NCBI GenBank assembly: GCA_046595995.1
Contig: JBKJNB010000160.1
Coordinates: 1-64,000 of the forward strand
DNA length: 64,000 bases
Direction: 5' to 3'
DNA from: JAWXBR01 sp046595995
GTDB lineage: Bacteria > Bacteroidota > Ignavibacteria > Kapaibacteriales > Kapaibacteriaceae
In this document: positions 17,106-26,158 of the stretch, in pieces
How positions within the stretch are numbered: position 1 is the first letter of the stretch
Layout of the letters: every line of letters begins with the position of its first letter
Notes under the pieces: model-generated
Database searches by the model: none
Told to the model about the DNA's origin: nothing
The model's input: only the letters and a program-made list of their open reading frames with translations
Program-made: the position numbers and the translations under genes

Positions 17106-18377
17106 ATGGAAAAGATAGATAAAGAATATCGTCCACGGCTTGTGGATAGTGAAATCCTAGAAAGCTTGGCGCTGTCTGGAGCTGTCGTTATTGAAGGTCC
17201 AAAAGCGTGTGGTAAAACGATGTCGGCGGCGCGTATTTCGGGGAGCATTTTTCGCGTGGATTTAGACTTCTTAACCAACTCTGCGGTAGCTGCGTGGCCA
17301 GAACTGGTTCTTGATGGAGAGACACCACGACTGATCGATGAATGGCAGACTGTGTCTGAAATTTGGAATCGTGTTCGGAGGGCCGTCGATGATAGGGGTC
17401 TGTTCAGCCAGTTCATCCTAACGGGATCTGCCTCGCCTGCCGATGACATCACGCGTCATTCCGGTGCGGGGCGGTTCAGTCGATTGCGCATGCGGACGCT
17501 CACGACGTTTGAAGCGGGTGAATCTACAGGTGCGGTTTCTCTTGGTACGCTGCTCGAGGGATCTGACATTGGGAAAGGGCAGGCCAAGATGTCATTCGAT
17601 GTTTTGGTAGATCTGATCGTCGGCGGGGGCTGGCCAACCAACATTGGCCTTTCAACGAAAGCCTCCGCGCGTCGCGTCCGTAATTACCTGGAGGAGTCGA
17701 CGCGCATTGATGTTGCTCAGCCCGATACAAATACGAAAGGGCGCGATCCAAGAAAAGTCAAAGCCGTCATTCAATCTCTGGCGAGAGGTATTGGTTCATC
17801 CATGGCCATCAGTACAATTCGTTCTGATGTCAAATCATTTGGTATCGAGATCAATGAGAAAACCATTGATAGCTACCTCGATGCATTGCAGCGTGTGATG
17901 CTCATCGATTATGTGCCTGCGTGGGCTGTTCATCTGCGATCCAGTGCGCGCCTGCGCACAAAGCCGAAACACTACTTCGCTGATCCATCATTAGCAGTTG
18001 CTGTACTGAATGCATCACCCGAGTTGATGCGCAAGGACCTGCGACTCCTCGGCTTGCTATTCGAAAACCTCGTGATGCGTGACCTCTTCGTATACGCGCA
18101 GCACAACAACGCGGAGGTATCGTTCTATCGAGACAGCAACGGCCTTGAAGTCGACGCCATCATCGAACAGGAAGGTGGGAACTGGATTGCCGTCGAGATC
18201 AAGCTCGGGTCAACTGCGGTGGATGACGCGGCGGAGTCGCTCAAACGCTTTGCAGCCAGCGTCGATACAACGTACAAGGGCGAGGCTGCCGCATTGGTAG
18301 TTGTAACTGGCAACGGATACTATTACAAGCGGGACGATGGCGTGATCGTTGTGCCCCTCGGTGCGTTGGGAGCATGA
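17106..18377 (+). CDS. AAA-type ATPase with C-terminal DUF4143 nuclease-like domain
   Basis: 423 residues. Walker A is GPKACGKT (31-38), Walker B RLIDEW (75-80), and sensor LTGSA (105-109). The C-terminal half matches DUF4143 proteins, including GLLFENLVMRDLFVYA and a PD-(D/E)xK-like core: GLEVDAII then VEIKLG around 345-367. These soluble ATPases are common, often mobile, and without established role; proposals include toxin-antitoxin or regulatory functions. It is alone, convergent with the DUF1460 gene and divergent from the transporter. Confidence 0.85.
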   Translation: MEKIDKEYRPRLVDSEILESLALSGAVVIEGPKACGKTMSAARISGSIFRVDLDFLTNSAVAAWPELVLDGETPRLIDEWQTVSEIWNRVRRAVDDRGLFSQFILTGSASPADDITRHSGAGRFSRLRMRTLTTFEAGESTGAVSLGTLLEGSDIGKGQAKMSFDVLVDLIVGGGWPTNIGLSTKASARRVRNYLEESTRIDVAQPDTNTKGRDPRKVKAVIQSLARGIGSSMAISTIRSDVKSFGIEINEKTIDSYLDALQRVMLIDYVPAWAVHLRSSARLRTKPKHYFADPSLAVAVLNASPELMRKDLRLLGLLFENLVMRDLFVYAQHNNAEVSFYRDSNGLEVDAIIEQEGGNWIAVEIKLGSTAVDDAAESLKRFAASVDTTYKGEAAALVVVTGNGYYYKRDDGVIVVPLGALGA

Positions 18378-18425
18378 CGACAGTGATACGGGGTAACACA
18401 CATACACGCACTCTTTCTTCAGGTT

Positions 18426-19313
18426 TCACGCTACTGGCTCGAGCGGACGCACCACGGTAATGCCGGTATTCGACTTAACGGAGTTTACATACTCCCCTAC
18501 GCGGACGTCGAGGAGAACTTTCTTCTTTTGCGAAGATGCATGCAGAAAGCGCGCATCGCCATCCGCGGCACGATAGATGAGACCCGTGTGCGAATAGTCG
18601 AGTCCGTCTTTTGATGTGGAGATGGCAATGATGTCACCCGTATTGAGATGCGGTTCGACAACTTCAATGCGGTCCTTCGGAATGTAATAACGCATGCGAG
18701 CGTTGACTTGCTTTTCTATTTCTGCAATCTGCTCGGTGGCTGCGGTGTCTCCCTTTAGTTGTTTGTAGTACTGAGGGTGTGTGGACATAAAGTTCACCGT
18801 AATTGGCAAGATGATGCCACCTAGGTCGCGCGTGATGTCTTGCACTACGCCCTTTGCCACGTTGTCATCAATCCAGTCGCTGGTGTAGTGAAGGCGCGAC
18901 GGATAGCCGTCGAGGACGCCCTGCCTATAACGCGTTAATGTAATCTCGTTTATCAATGCATCGAACGTGTACTCCTTGCGCTTAATGATGCGTGCCATTC
19001 CCAACACACTTTCGAACAGCGTAACACAGTCCAATCCTGTGAGATCAATGCGACACATTTCAGGTTCACCTTCGAGTGTACCTCCAACGTAGGGTGTGCC
19101 TTGCAACAGAATGGCAATGTCCCCCATTAACTCACCGATAGGTTTACGATGCCAGTTGTTTTTCGCTGCTCTGCGCATCGCTTGCGCGAAGATATACTTC
19201 GTCGTTGCGTACGTGTCGGTGTTCTTCTTGCGTGTACGGCGCAAGGACTGACCCCATGCGGTACCCGCAAGTGGTGCTATGGAGAGCAAGGCGATGAAAT
19301 GACGTCTCTTCAT
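18426..19313 (-). CDS. DUF1460 (NlpC/P60-like) secreted amidase-type protein
   Basis: 295 residues. The start MKRRHFIALLSIAPLAGTAWG is an export signal with a Tat-like RRxFI pattern. The DUF1460 core includes TPYVGGTLEG, the catalytic Cys96 in GLDCVTLFES, and a catalytic His in YSHTGLIYR near residue 238. The fold cuts peptide or amide bonds in cell-wall muropeptides, so a periplasmic role in peptidoglycan turnover is likely. It lies 1 nt downstream of aspS and is presumably cotranscribed. Confidence 0.82.
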   Translation of the reverse strand: MKRRHFIALLSIAPLAGTAWGQSLRRTRKKNTDTYATTKYIFAQAMRRAAKNNWHRKPIGELMGDIAILLQGTPYVGGTLEGEPEMCRIDLTGLDCVTLFESVLGMARIIKRKEYTFDALINEITLTRYRQGVLDGYPSRLHYTSDWIDDNVAKGVVQDITRDLGGIILPITVNFMSTHPQYYKQLKGDTAATEQIAEIEKQVNARMRYYIPKDRIEVVEPHLNTGDIIAISTSKDGLDYSHTGLIYRAADGDARFLHASSQKKKVLLDVRVGEYVNSVKSNTGITVVRPLEPVA

Positions 19314-19314
19314 G

Positions 19315-21129
19315 TTATTCAGATTTTCCGTCTGTGCCAGCAGCGACGGTGGTGATGCCCAGTGTCTTGAGTTGCGTTGCGTCTACGGGCGTCGGACATC
19401 CATCCATTAGGGACAGGCCAGACGTTGTCTTTGGAAACGCGATTACATCACGGATGTTGTCCGTACCCGCTAGCAGCATCACCAATCGATCGAACCCAAA
19501 CGCAATGCCTCCGTGTGGCGGTGCGCCGAATTTCAGCGCATCGAGAAGGAATCCAAACTTGCCCTGCGCTTCTTCTTTCGACATTCCTAACAAGTCAAAT
19601 ATCTTCGATTGCACATCACTGCGATGTATCCGTATTGAACCACCTGCGGCCTCATATCCGTTAATCACCAAGTCGTACGCTTGAGCACGCGCATGATTCG
19701 GATCGGTGTCGAGCAGAGGTACATCTTCCGGTAAGGGGCTAGTAAAGGGATGATGCCGAGCAACCCATCGCTTCTCTTCTTCTGCATACTCTAGAAGCGG
19801 AAAATCTGTTACCCACGTAAGCGCATACTGACCCTTTACTGCATCGAGTATGCCCTGACGTCGCGCGACTTCTGTGCGCAATGCGCCAAGAATGAGACAC
19901 GTGCGTTCATGCTCACCTGCCGCAAACAGCAACAAGTCTCCGTCCTCTCCACCGGCGCTGGCGAAAAACTCCATCGAATGCGCAGGCAGCAGTTCGATAT
20001 CTGCTGAACGTGGTATGTACTTAATGAATGATCCAGTAACAACGCCGTCTTGCATCTTCAGCCAAGGCAGCCCCTTGGCGCCGTACTTCTTTGCGTGTTC
20101 TGTGAGCTCGTCAATCTGCTTGCGAGAGTATCCAGCGCAACCCTTTGCATTGAATATCTTGACGACGCCACTGGCAGCAATGGCCTCAGTGAAGACCACA
20201 AAGCCGGTCGCGCCACTTGCGGACGTCACATCGTGCAGTGGGAGTGCATAACGCAAATCGGGTTTGTCGCTGCCAAACGTGTCCATGGCATGTTGCCACG
20301 TCATGCGCTGTAGCGGAATTTGCAAATCGACATCAAGGATGTCTTTCCATACGCCGGCAACGAAGCGTTCGGCGATGGCAATGACGTCTTCTTGCGTAAC
20401 GAAGGACATTTCGACGTCGATCTGTGTGAATTCTGGCTGACGGTCTGCGCGCAGGTCCTCATCCCTAAAACATTTTACGATTTGCATGTAGCGGTCGAAC
20501 CCCGCTACCATTAACAATTGTTTGAAGAGCTGTGGCGACTGCGGCAAAGCGTAGAACTTGCCTTTATTGACGCGACTAGGCACGAGATAATCACGTGCGC
20601 CCTCTGGTGTCGACTTCGTTAACACGGGTGTCTCAATCTCAACAAAGTTATTGTTTTCGAAGTAACGATGTGTGAGTTGATAAAGTTTGTTACGAATGAG
20701 GAAGTTCTTCTGCATCGCCGGACGTCGCAGGTCGAGGAAACGATACGTTAAGCGCATCTCTTCATTCGTTTGCAAATCGTCCACGATTTCGAACGGCGTG
20801 AGTTCAGCAGGATTAATAACACCCAGGTCGGTAACAAGAATTTCAATGAGCCCAGTGGGCATGTTCGGGTTCGGGTTCGAGCGCATTCGCACGGTGCCAC
20901 GCACCCACAACACAAACTCGCTACGGATGTCTCTAGCCTTCTCGGCAAGTGCGGCATCCTCTTCCGGAAGGATTACAACCTGCGTGAGACCGTAGCGGTC
21001 GCGCACGTCAATGAACGTCAGTCCGCCAAAGTCGCGACGTCCGTTCACCCATCCGTTAATCGTAACAACCTTGCCTGCGTCCGACGGACGTAGATCTCCG
21101 CACGTTACCGTGCGCTGTTCAAACTGCAT
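19315..21129 (-). CDS. aspS: Aspartyl-tRNA synthetase
   Basis: 604 residues of bacterial-type AspRS: N-terminal OB anticodon-binding domain (VTINGWVNGRRDFGGLTFIDVRDR), class II motif 2 FRDEDLRADRQPEFTQID, the bacterial GAD insertion in the middle, and motif 3 GIAFGFDRLVMLLAG near the C-terminus. The flipping-loop region SPQLFKQLLM is present. It cannot be told from sequence alone whether the enzyme also charges tRNA-Asn. Placed 27 nt after the glycosyltransferase start region on the same strand as DUF1460. Confidence 0.97.
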   Translation of the reverse strand: MQFEQRTVTCGDLRPSDAGKVVTINGWVNGRRDFGGLTFIDVRDRYGLTQVVILPEEDAALAEKARDIRSEFVLWVRGTVRMRSNPNPNMPTGLIEILVTDLGVINPAELTPFEIVDDLQTNEEMRLTYRFLDLRRPAMQKNFLIRNKLYQLTHRYFENNNFVEIETPVLTKSTPEGARDYLVPSRVNKGKFYALPQSPQLFKQLLMVAGFDRYMQIVKCFRDEDLRADRQPEFTQIDVEMSFVTQEDVIAIAERFVAGVWKDILDVDLQIPLQRMTWQHAMDTFGSDKPDLRYALPLHDVTSASGATGFVVFTEAIAASGVVKIFNAKGCAGYSRKQIDELTEHAKKYGAKGLPWLKMQDGVVTGSFIKYIPRSADIELLPAHSMEFFASAGGEDGDLLLFAAGEHERTCLILGALRTEVARRQGILDAVKGQYALTWVTDFPLLEYAEEEKRWVARHHPFTSPLPEDVPLLDTDPNHARAQAYDLVINGYEAAGGSIRIHRSDVQSKIFDLLGMSKEEAQGKFGFLLDALKFGAPPHGGIAFGFDRLVMLLAGTDNIRDVIAFPKTTSGLSLMDGCPTPVDATQLKTLGITTVAAGTDGKSE

Positions 21130-21156
21130 AGTGTACTCTTGACATAGACCGTGAAT

Positions 21157-22329
21157 TTACGAAGGACCGACGAGGCCTGTTTCTCGCAGCATGGTTTGAA
21201 TGCCCGCTGAGATCTCATCCGCGGAAATGTTTGCCACCGACGTTGTCTCAGTTACGCACGCAATGCTGTATGAGTCATAGGGGTACCAGGGGTGCACTGC
21301 CGGTATCTCTGGGTGGTAAAGGACAACACTCGGCATTTGCCAAGCAGCAGCAAGATGTACAGCCGCCGTATCGGGCGTAACGAGCGCATGCATGCACGAG
21401 AGGGCGCAAGCGTAATCGTGAAACGATGGTGAAGCGGGTACAGCGTGCGCACCCGTCGACGAACACACCGCTCGTTGTACCTCGAGAAGGTCAGGCGTCG
21501 TGAAAATGAAGAAGTCAACCCGCGGATGTTTTGCTTGTACCAATCCGATGAATGCCGTGATCGTCGAGGCTTCCATTCGACGTGACAACGTCGAGCCGCT
21601 GATGTTTACGCCAACACGGATTCTCGCAGGGGTCGCAGGGCCGAGGGGCTCCAACGTGCTGGAATTAATACGAAGGGGCTCCGCCGCCACGCTCGGCTTC
21701 ATACCGAGGGTTAGCATTGCTGCAGTTCGTTCCTCGTCGGAAATGTCGTACGACATGTGCTTATCTACACTCGCAGGGTCGATGCCGAATGGCCATAGAA
21801 GGCGCACAATGCGGTCTACGATGTGCATGGCATCGCGGGGCACACGAGGAACGACGTGTGTGTACACGCCTCGGTTCTCCTTATCGATGCCAATGGCATA
21901 ATTCGCATTCGACATCGTTACAAACATCGACGAAGTCGAGGATGCGTTATCTGTCATATCAACGACGATATCGTACGCATTGGCACGCATATGAGAACGC
22001 AATGCAACGATACCAACGACAGTCTTTTTATAGTGCAGGACGTTGTCTACATATGGGTCGTATGCACGCCTTGCGGCGATGTTGTTGTCGCTTAATAGCG
22101 CATCGATGCGAGCATTGGGAAAGCGTTTCCGCAGTGCACGTACAATGGGTGTACTTATAAGTACATCCCCAATGCGGTCCTGACGCAGCACGAGAATGCG
22201 CGGTGTGTCACCAACCTTAAGGGCATCGTCTGGGTGCGTCACCACGACGGGGATGCGATCGGCACGAAACCAACGATTGAACCGCTTGCGTACGGCGAGC
22301 TCGATTGATTTCTTAAAGGAATAACTCAC
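21157..22329 (-). CDS. Glycosyltransferase family 9 (heptosyltransferase-like)
   Basis: 390 residues with the GT9 opening ILVLRQDRIGDVLISTPIVRALRKRFP near residue 45 and the C-terminal nucleotide-sugar motif VTPDTAAVHLAAAW. GT9 enzymes add heptose or related sugars to lipopolysaccharide core. Start is GTG 22329, overlapping the upstream TGA (GTGA), so translation is coupled. Last gene of the four-gene glycan operon 21157-25665. Confidence 0.85.
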   Translation of the reverse strand: MSYSFKKSIELAVRKRFNRWFRADRIPVVVTHPDDALKVGDTPRILVLRQDRIGDVLISTPIVRALRKRFPNARIDALLSDNNIAARRAYDPYVDNVLHYKKTVVGIVALRSHMRANAYDIVVDMTDNASSTSSMFVTMSNANYAIGIDKENRGVYTHVVPRVPRDAMHIVDRIVRLLWPFGIDPASVDKHMSYDISDEERTAAMLTLGMKPSVAAEPLRINSSTLEPLGPATPARIRVGVNISGSTLSRRMEASTITAFIGLVQAKHPRVDFFIFTTPDLLEVQRAVCSSTGAHAVPASPSFHDYACALSCMHALVTPDTAAVHLAAAWQMPSVVLYHPEIPAVHPWYPYDSYSIACVTETTSVANISADEISAGIQTMLRETGLVGPS

Positions 22330-23429
22330 AACGCGGGCCTTAGCGATTCACTAGACGTCGAACTGAACAGACGAACGACAGCCGACCTTCGAGCAGTATC
22401 CGTTGCGAACGCTGGTGTTACAGCATACGGAGCCAGTAATGTACGATCGTCTGCAAAACGCCGCAGCATGTCTGGCAACGAGTCCACGTCATAGAAAATG
22501 GAGTCGGCTAATGACACGTGTTTCTCGAAACCACGTTCGAGCATGAGAGGTTTACCATATGCCCATGCGCCAGACATTGCGCCGGTAATGCGTGAACGGA
22601 CGTAAAAATGATAATCCTGACACGAAGGATGTGTCAGTGGCAACACCACGTCTGCATCACTAATCATCTGGGCATATACATCATGTGGAATGTAATCATC
22701 ATGCACTTCGATCATACCAGGTGGAGCCGCATCCACCATACGTGCAAGCCGCGGTCGATCTTCAGGGTCTGCACCTCCGGCAAGAACGAAATGAACGTTA
22801 ATGCCCATGAGGGCGAAGCCATCGGATGTTAGAATCGAATCGTAATCGCGTCGCAACCAATTAATGCCGCCGGCAATCACAACGCGCAGTGGCACGTCAG
22901 TGGCTTCTTTGCGATAACGTGCATCATCGGGTGTACTCGCACGATACTGTGATTCAGCCGCCGTTGCTGTAACCACCATAACAGGCTTCTTAAAACTTGC
23001 GGGCACAAGGTCAAGTAGGTAAGGGGCTAACACGGCATATGCATCGACGTTCCGTGTCACGATTTGCTGATTCGAACTCTCGGCAATCTTTGACACGTCA
23101 TGTAGGATGCCAATAACTGTGCAACACTTAGGAAGTAGTACCGACAAGTCGCGCAGCGTTGTGCCCGATGCTGTGTTTAGCACTACGTGTGTGATACGGT
23201 TTCGATTTACATAGTGTCGAATGCGCAGAATCATTTTCAATCGACGCCACAAGCCTCCACTTGCCTCAGCCACTAACCAATCTACAGCGTCGGTGATTGC
23301 AAGACGCTTCCAGACGCGAGCAGGGCACGCCACATAGACCTCTGCGTGCATGTACTTCAGGTCACGATACCACGAAAGCAGCACTTCGTCGTGCGATGTG
23401 CCGATTTCGACGATAAGTACGCGCGTCAC
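22326..23429 (-). CDS. Glycosyltransferase-like protein (GT-B type)
   Basis: 367 residues starting with GTG 23429, overlapping the upstream stop as GTGA. The N-terminal half is weakly conserved; the C-terminal half has RVVIAGGINWLRRDY, then IPHDVYAQMISDADVVLPLT and GAMSGAWAYGKPLMLE, resembling the donor half of GT-B glycosyltransferases. It lacks a clear E-x7-E motif. Acceptor and donor unknown; the context says surface glycan synthesis. Confidence 0.65.
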   Translation of the reverse strand: MTRVLIVEIGTSHDEVLLSWYRDLKYMHAEVYVACPARVWKRLAITDAVDWLVAEASGGLWRRLKMILRIRHYVNRNRITHVVLNTASGTTLRDLSVLLPKCCTVIGILHDVSKIAESSNQQIVTRNVDAYAVLAPYLLDLVPASFKKPVMVVTATAAESQYRASTPDDARYRKEATDVPLRVVIAGGINWLRRDYDSILTSDGFALMGINVHFVLAGGADPEDRPRLARMVDAAPPGMIEVHDDYIPHDVYAQMISDADVVLPLTHPSCQDYHFYVRSRITGAMSGAWAYGKPLMLERGFEKHVSLADSIFYDVDSLPDMLRRFADDRTLLAPYAVTPAFATDTARRSAVVRLFSSTSSESLRPAL

Positions 23430-24568
23430 GCCATCGCCTCATCGTATGCCTGTAACGTCAAGCGTGCAGTGTTCTCCCAAGAAAACCGTTGCGCCCTTTC
23501 CAAGCCCCTTACTTTGAGATCGGCGATTAGCGCGTCGTCCTCGAGCAAACGCATCATTCCGTCGCGGATAGCATCGTGATTGTAGGGGTTCACATACAAG
23601 GCAGCTTCACCACCTACTTCGGGAAGCGACGAACCGAACGAAGTCAACACAGGACATCCACAGCGCATTGCTTCGAGCACAGGTAGTCCGAAGCCCTCGA
23701 CAAGTGTTGCGAAGGCAAGTGCGCGCGCCTGCGTCAATAGCATGACGATGTCGGCTGTTGTAAGGCCATATACGGTTCGGATGCTAGCATTGCGAAGAAC
23801 CTCGGCATTCCGAATCTTGAACTTGGCAATGTCCTCGCGCAGGCCGCTCAGGGCAAGCACAAAGAGCGCGCCACGCAGGCTGGATACCGGTATGTCGAGA
23901 AATGCATGCATCATTCCTTCTATGTTCTTGCGGTCGTCTACGCGTCCAACGTACAGTAAATAGCGGTCGTCTTGGGTAAGCCCAGCGCGCGTTAGTAGCT
24001 CTGCCGAAATCGCTGTGGGTTTGAATTCTGCACCGGCAGCGAGCGGCGTTGTGCGAATTCGTGCAGCATGCTGCGGGTAGCGCTCGGCAATCGTTTGTTC
24101 AACATACTGCGATGGCGCTAGTATCATCGACGCATTGTGAACAAGTACATCGAGCTCTCGAGTAAACTTCTCGACGCGCACATCATCCCAGTAATCGTCT
24201 AAGGTTAGCGGAAACAAATCATGCACCATCACAACAAAACGCTTCACCGGTGGCAGCCAACGACAATGCGTTGTAAGGTGCACAAGATCGACGTCCGACA
24301 TCTTCCTTCGCCATACACGCTTCTGCAATTGACGTGTTACGAGCCGAAACATAGGCCCGAGCATCATGTCGTGTGGCATACCTAAACGTACCTCGACATG
24401 CTTGCCACCCGCTACAAGTGCGCTTATCGGTTCCTCACAACTTGTGCGTGTGAGCACTACGTATTCGTTGCGCATATCCATTGCAACAACATGGCGCATT
24501 ACTTCACGAGCATAACGATCGATGCCAATGTGACTGAGAATACCGCTCGCGTCGAACCCAATCTTCAT
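23426..24568 (-). CDS. Glycosyltransferase family 4
   Basis: 380 residues of GT4: MKIGFDASGILSHIGIDRYAREV at the N-terminus, YLLYVGRVDDRKNIEGMMHAF in the middle and the E-x7-E donor-site motif VEGFGLPVLEAMRCG (both Glu present) near 290. It probably extends a surface glycan with a nucleotide-activated hexose. Its start is 5 nt after the stop of the GT9 gene at 24574 and its stop overlaps the next start. Confidence 0.88.
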   Translation of the reverse strand: MKIGFDASGILSHIGIDRYAREVMRHVVAMDMRNEYVVLTRTSCEEPISALVAGGKHVEVRLGMPHDMMLGPMFRLVTRQLQKRVWRRKMSDVDLVHLTTHCRWLPPVKRFVVMVHDLFPLTLDDYWDDVRVEKFTRELDVLVHNASMILAPSQYVEQTIAERYPQHAARIRTTPLAAGAEFKPTAISAELLTRAGLTQDDRYLLYVGRVDDRKNIEGMMHAFLDIPVSSLRGALFVLALSGLREDIAKFKIRNAEVLRNASIRTVYGLTTADIVMLLTQARALAFATLVEGFGLPVLEAMRCGCPVLTSFGSSLPEVGGEAALYVNPYNHDAIRDGMMRLLEDDALIADLKVRGLERAQRFSWENTARLTLQAYDEAMA

Positions 24569-24573
24569 TGATG

Positions 24574-25665
24574 CTACTCCTCGTATGTACTACTGTTCTT
24601 GCCTACGATGCCTAACAGGTCCATGACGGCATCGACAACCTGTGCGGGTTCGATTGTGTCAACATCGACGGGTCCGTCGGTAAACACCGCCCTATACGGC
24701 ACGCGGTGCGGCATCCATTGATTCAGGAAAGAAGTTTTATGCGAATAGATGCCCACCACGGGAATGTCAAGTGCAGCGGCTCCGTGAACGATGGACGTAT
24801 CGGGTGTAATGATGACGTCTGCGCCGCGCATTGCCGCGATAGAGTCGCGAATATCGCTCATTAAGGGAAGCATGTCTGCAAAGCCTTCGAATTCCGTGGC
24901 GAGTTGCTGCGCCATGTATACCCTTTCGCCATGAGCCATAATCATCACGTGTGCGTCGGGCAGTCTCGCGCGTAGAAGCAAAATGCACTGCGCGTTGCGT
25001 TCGTGCGACCACATGCGGTAGGCATTGCCAGAAGAAAGGTTGAGGACAATGCGCGGGCTCCCTCGCCATTGAACGGGCACGGCACGAGGCAGGTGAAGGG
25101 TCAGCGGAACATCGTCTGCCTGCACGTTCCAACCAAACAGCTTGTTCAGCACTTGAATCTGCATGTCGGCCATCGTCGTCAGGTTGCGGTTCACGTCGAC
25201 CTGAGCACTAAACCAAGTCTGGTAGGAACTCGTTCGAGAGTCATGCGCAAACGTCACGGTCAATGCCTTACGTCCCGCCCACAAATTCGCATACATGCCG
25301 CCCTTCGTGGTCTTGTGTAGTACCAGCGCTATTGCCAGGTCGTAATGTTCTCTACGTGTGGCACGCCGCACAGCGAACAGCGATCGAAGCGAGCCATCAA
25401 ATATCATCGTTCGGCGTACACGAGGGTCGTTGGCAAGCAGGATGGCATTACGCGGACTTGCCACGACGTCGATCGTGGCGCCCAGACGCTCTTTTAACAA
25501 CGTAAGCATCGGTGTGGTCACAATCATGTCGCCGATGGCATCCGTACGTAACAGCAGAATCTTATGAACGTCTTCAGCCTTCAGAGGAAGCGTAACAGGT
25601 TTCCGTCGCAGCCACCAGCGCGCAGGTGTGTACAAAAGGTTTCGAACGAAGTCATCGACTCGCAT
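24574..25665 (-). CDS. Glycosyltransferase family 9 (heptosyltransferase-like)
   Basis: 363 residues from ATG 25665, which has a purine-rich AGGGGG ribosome site; a GTG six bases upstream is an alternative. GT9 landmarks: ILLLRTDAIGDMIVTTPMLTLLKER near residue 36 and VIITPDTSIVHGAAALDIPVVG near 265. With the second GT9 gene of the operon it probably adds successive sugars of the lipopolysaccharide core. First gene of the operon, preceded by a strong hairpin. Confidence 0.87.
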   Translation of the reverse strand: MRVDDFVRNLLYTPARWWLRRKPVTLPLKAEDVHKILLLRTDAIGDMIVTTPMLTLLKERLGATIDVVASPRNAILLANDPRVRRTMIFDGSLRSLFAVRRATRREHYDLAIALVLHKTTKGGMYANLWAGRKALTVTFAHDSRTSSYQTWFSAQVDVNRNLTTMADMQIQVLNKLFGWNVQADDVPLTLHLPRAVPVQWRGSPRIVLNLSSGNAYRMWSHERNAQCILLLRARLPDAHVMIMAHGERVYMAQQLATEFEGFADMLPLMSDIRDSIAAMRGADVIITPDTSIVHGAAALDIPVVGIYSHKTSFLNQWMPHRVPYRAVFTDGPVDVDTIEPAQVVDAVMDLLGIVGKNSSTYEE

Positions 25666-25684
25666 TACCACCCCCTACTACGTC

Positions 25685-25709
25685 AAAGGGAGCCACGCGG
25701 GCTCCCTTT
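25685..25709 (-). terminator. Strong 10-bp hairpin between small ABM-like gene and glycan operon
   Basis: AAAGGGAGCC (25685-25694) pairs perfectly with GGCTCCCTTT (25700-25709) around a 5-nt loop. There is no long T-run on either side. It most likely ends or attenuates minus-strand transcription entering the glycosyltransferase operon. Confidence 0.55.
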
Positions 25710-25739
25710 GGAAAAACATACGTAAACAACTGACCACGA

Positions 25740-26033
25740 TTAGTCCACCTGCGTTGCGACATCATAGTTGATGTCTTTAGCGAGCGAATAGATCTTATCA
25801 ATTGCACCAGAGATCTCTGTAATTGTCTCCGGATCGTCGGATGCATCGTACGCTTCTTGCGACGGATACACATAGACTTCCTGGAAGTGATTGTGTCGCC
25901 CCTTAGACTCAAAGACGCCGTACTCCACGCCTGCTCCACCGTAGTATTCGCGGAGCTTCGAGATTGCTTGAAGATATTCTGGACGCTTACCGTCGGGAAT
26001 CGAGTATGTAATGCGAAACTGGACCTTGGACAT
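25740..26033 (-). CDS. Small dimeric alpha/beta-barrel-like protein
   Basis: 97 residues from ATG 26033 (MSKVQFRITYSIPDGK); an in-frame extension to 26153 has poor coding character and no ribosome site. Two beta-alpha-beta segments with FQEVYVYPSQEAYDASDDPE recall antibiotic-biosynthesis-monooxygenase (ABM)/dabb ferredoxin-like folds. Function unknown. It lies between pdhB and the glycan operon, bounded by a hairpin downstream and a palindrome upstream. Confidence 0.6.
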   Translation of the reverse strand: MSKVQFRITYSIPDGKRPEYLQAISKLREYYGGAGVEYGVFESKGRHNHFQEVYVYPSQEAYDASDDPETITEISGAIDKIYSLAKDINYDVATQVD

Positions 26034-26128
26034 ACGTAAAACGCCTTGCGATGCGGGGTTAGTATACTTTCTAAACGGAAAAATACGCAACGACTCGGTC
26101 GAAACCCGTCGCAATCTTTCAACACTAG

Positions 26129-26142
26129 AATCTCTAGAGATT
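26129..26142. other. 14-bp perfect palindrome AATCTCTAGAGATT
   Basis: Lies between the pdhB stop (26159) and the small ABM-like gene. Too short a stem for a good terminator, so an operator is possible; the segment AGATTCTAG is also found at the pdhB end. Confidence 0.3.
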
Positions 26143-26158
26143 TCTGTTTGCAATCTGG

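Noticed and set aside
25652..26125. 157-codon minus-strand ORF overlapping the small ABM-like gene
   Set aside because: Alternative frame without recognisable features; the ABM-like frame is better coding sequence and has a sensible start.
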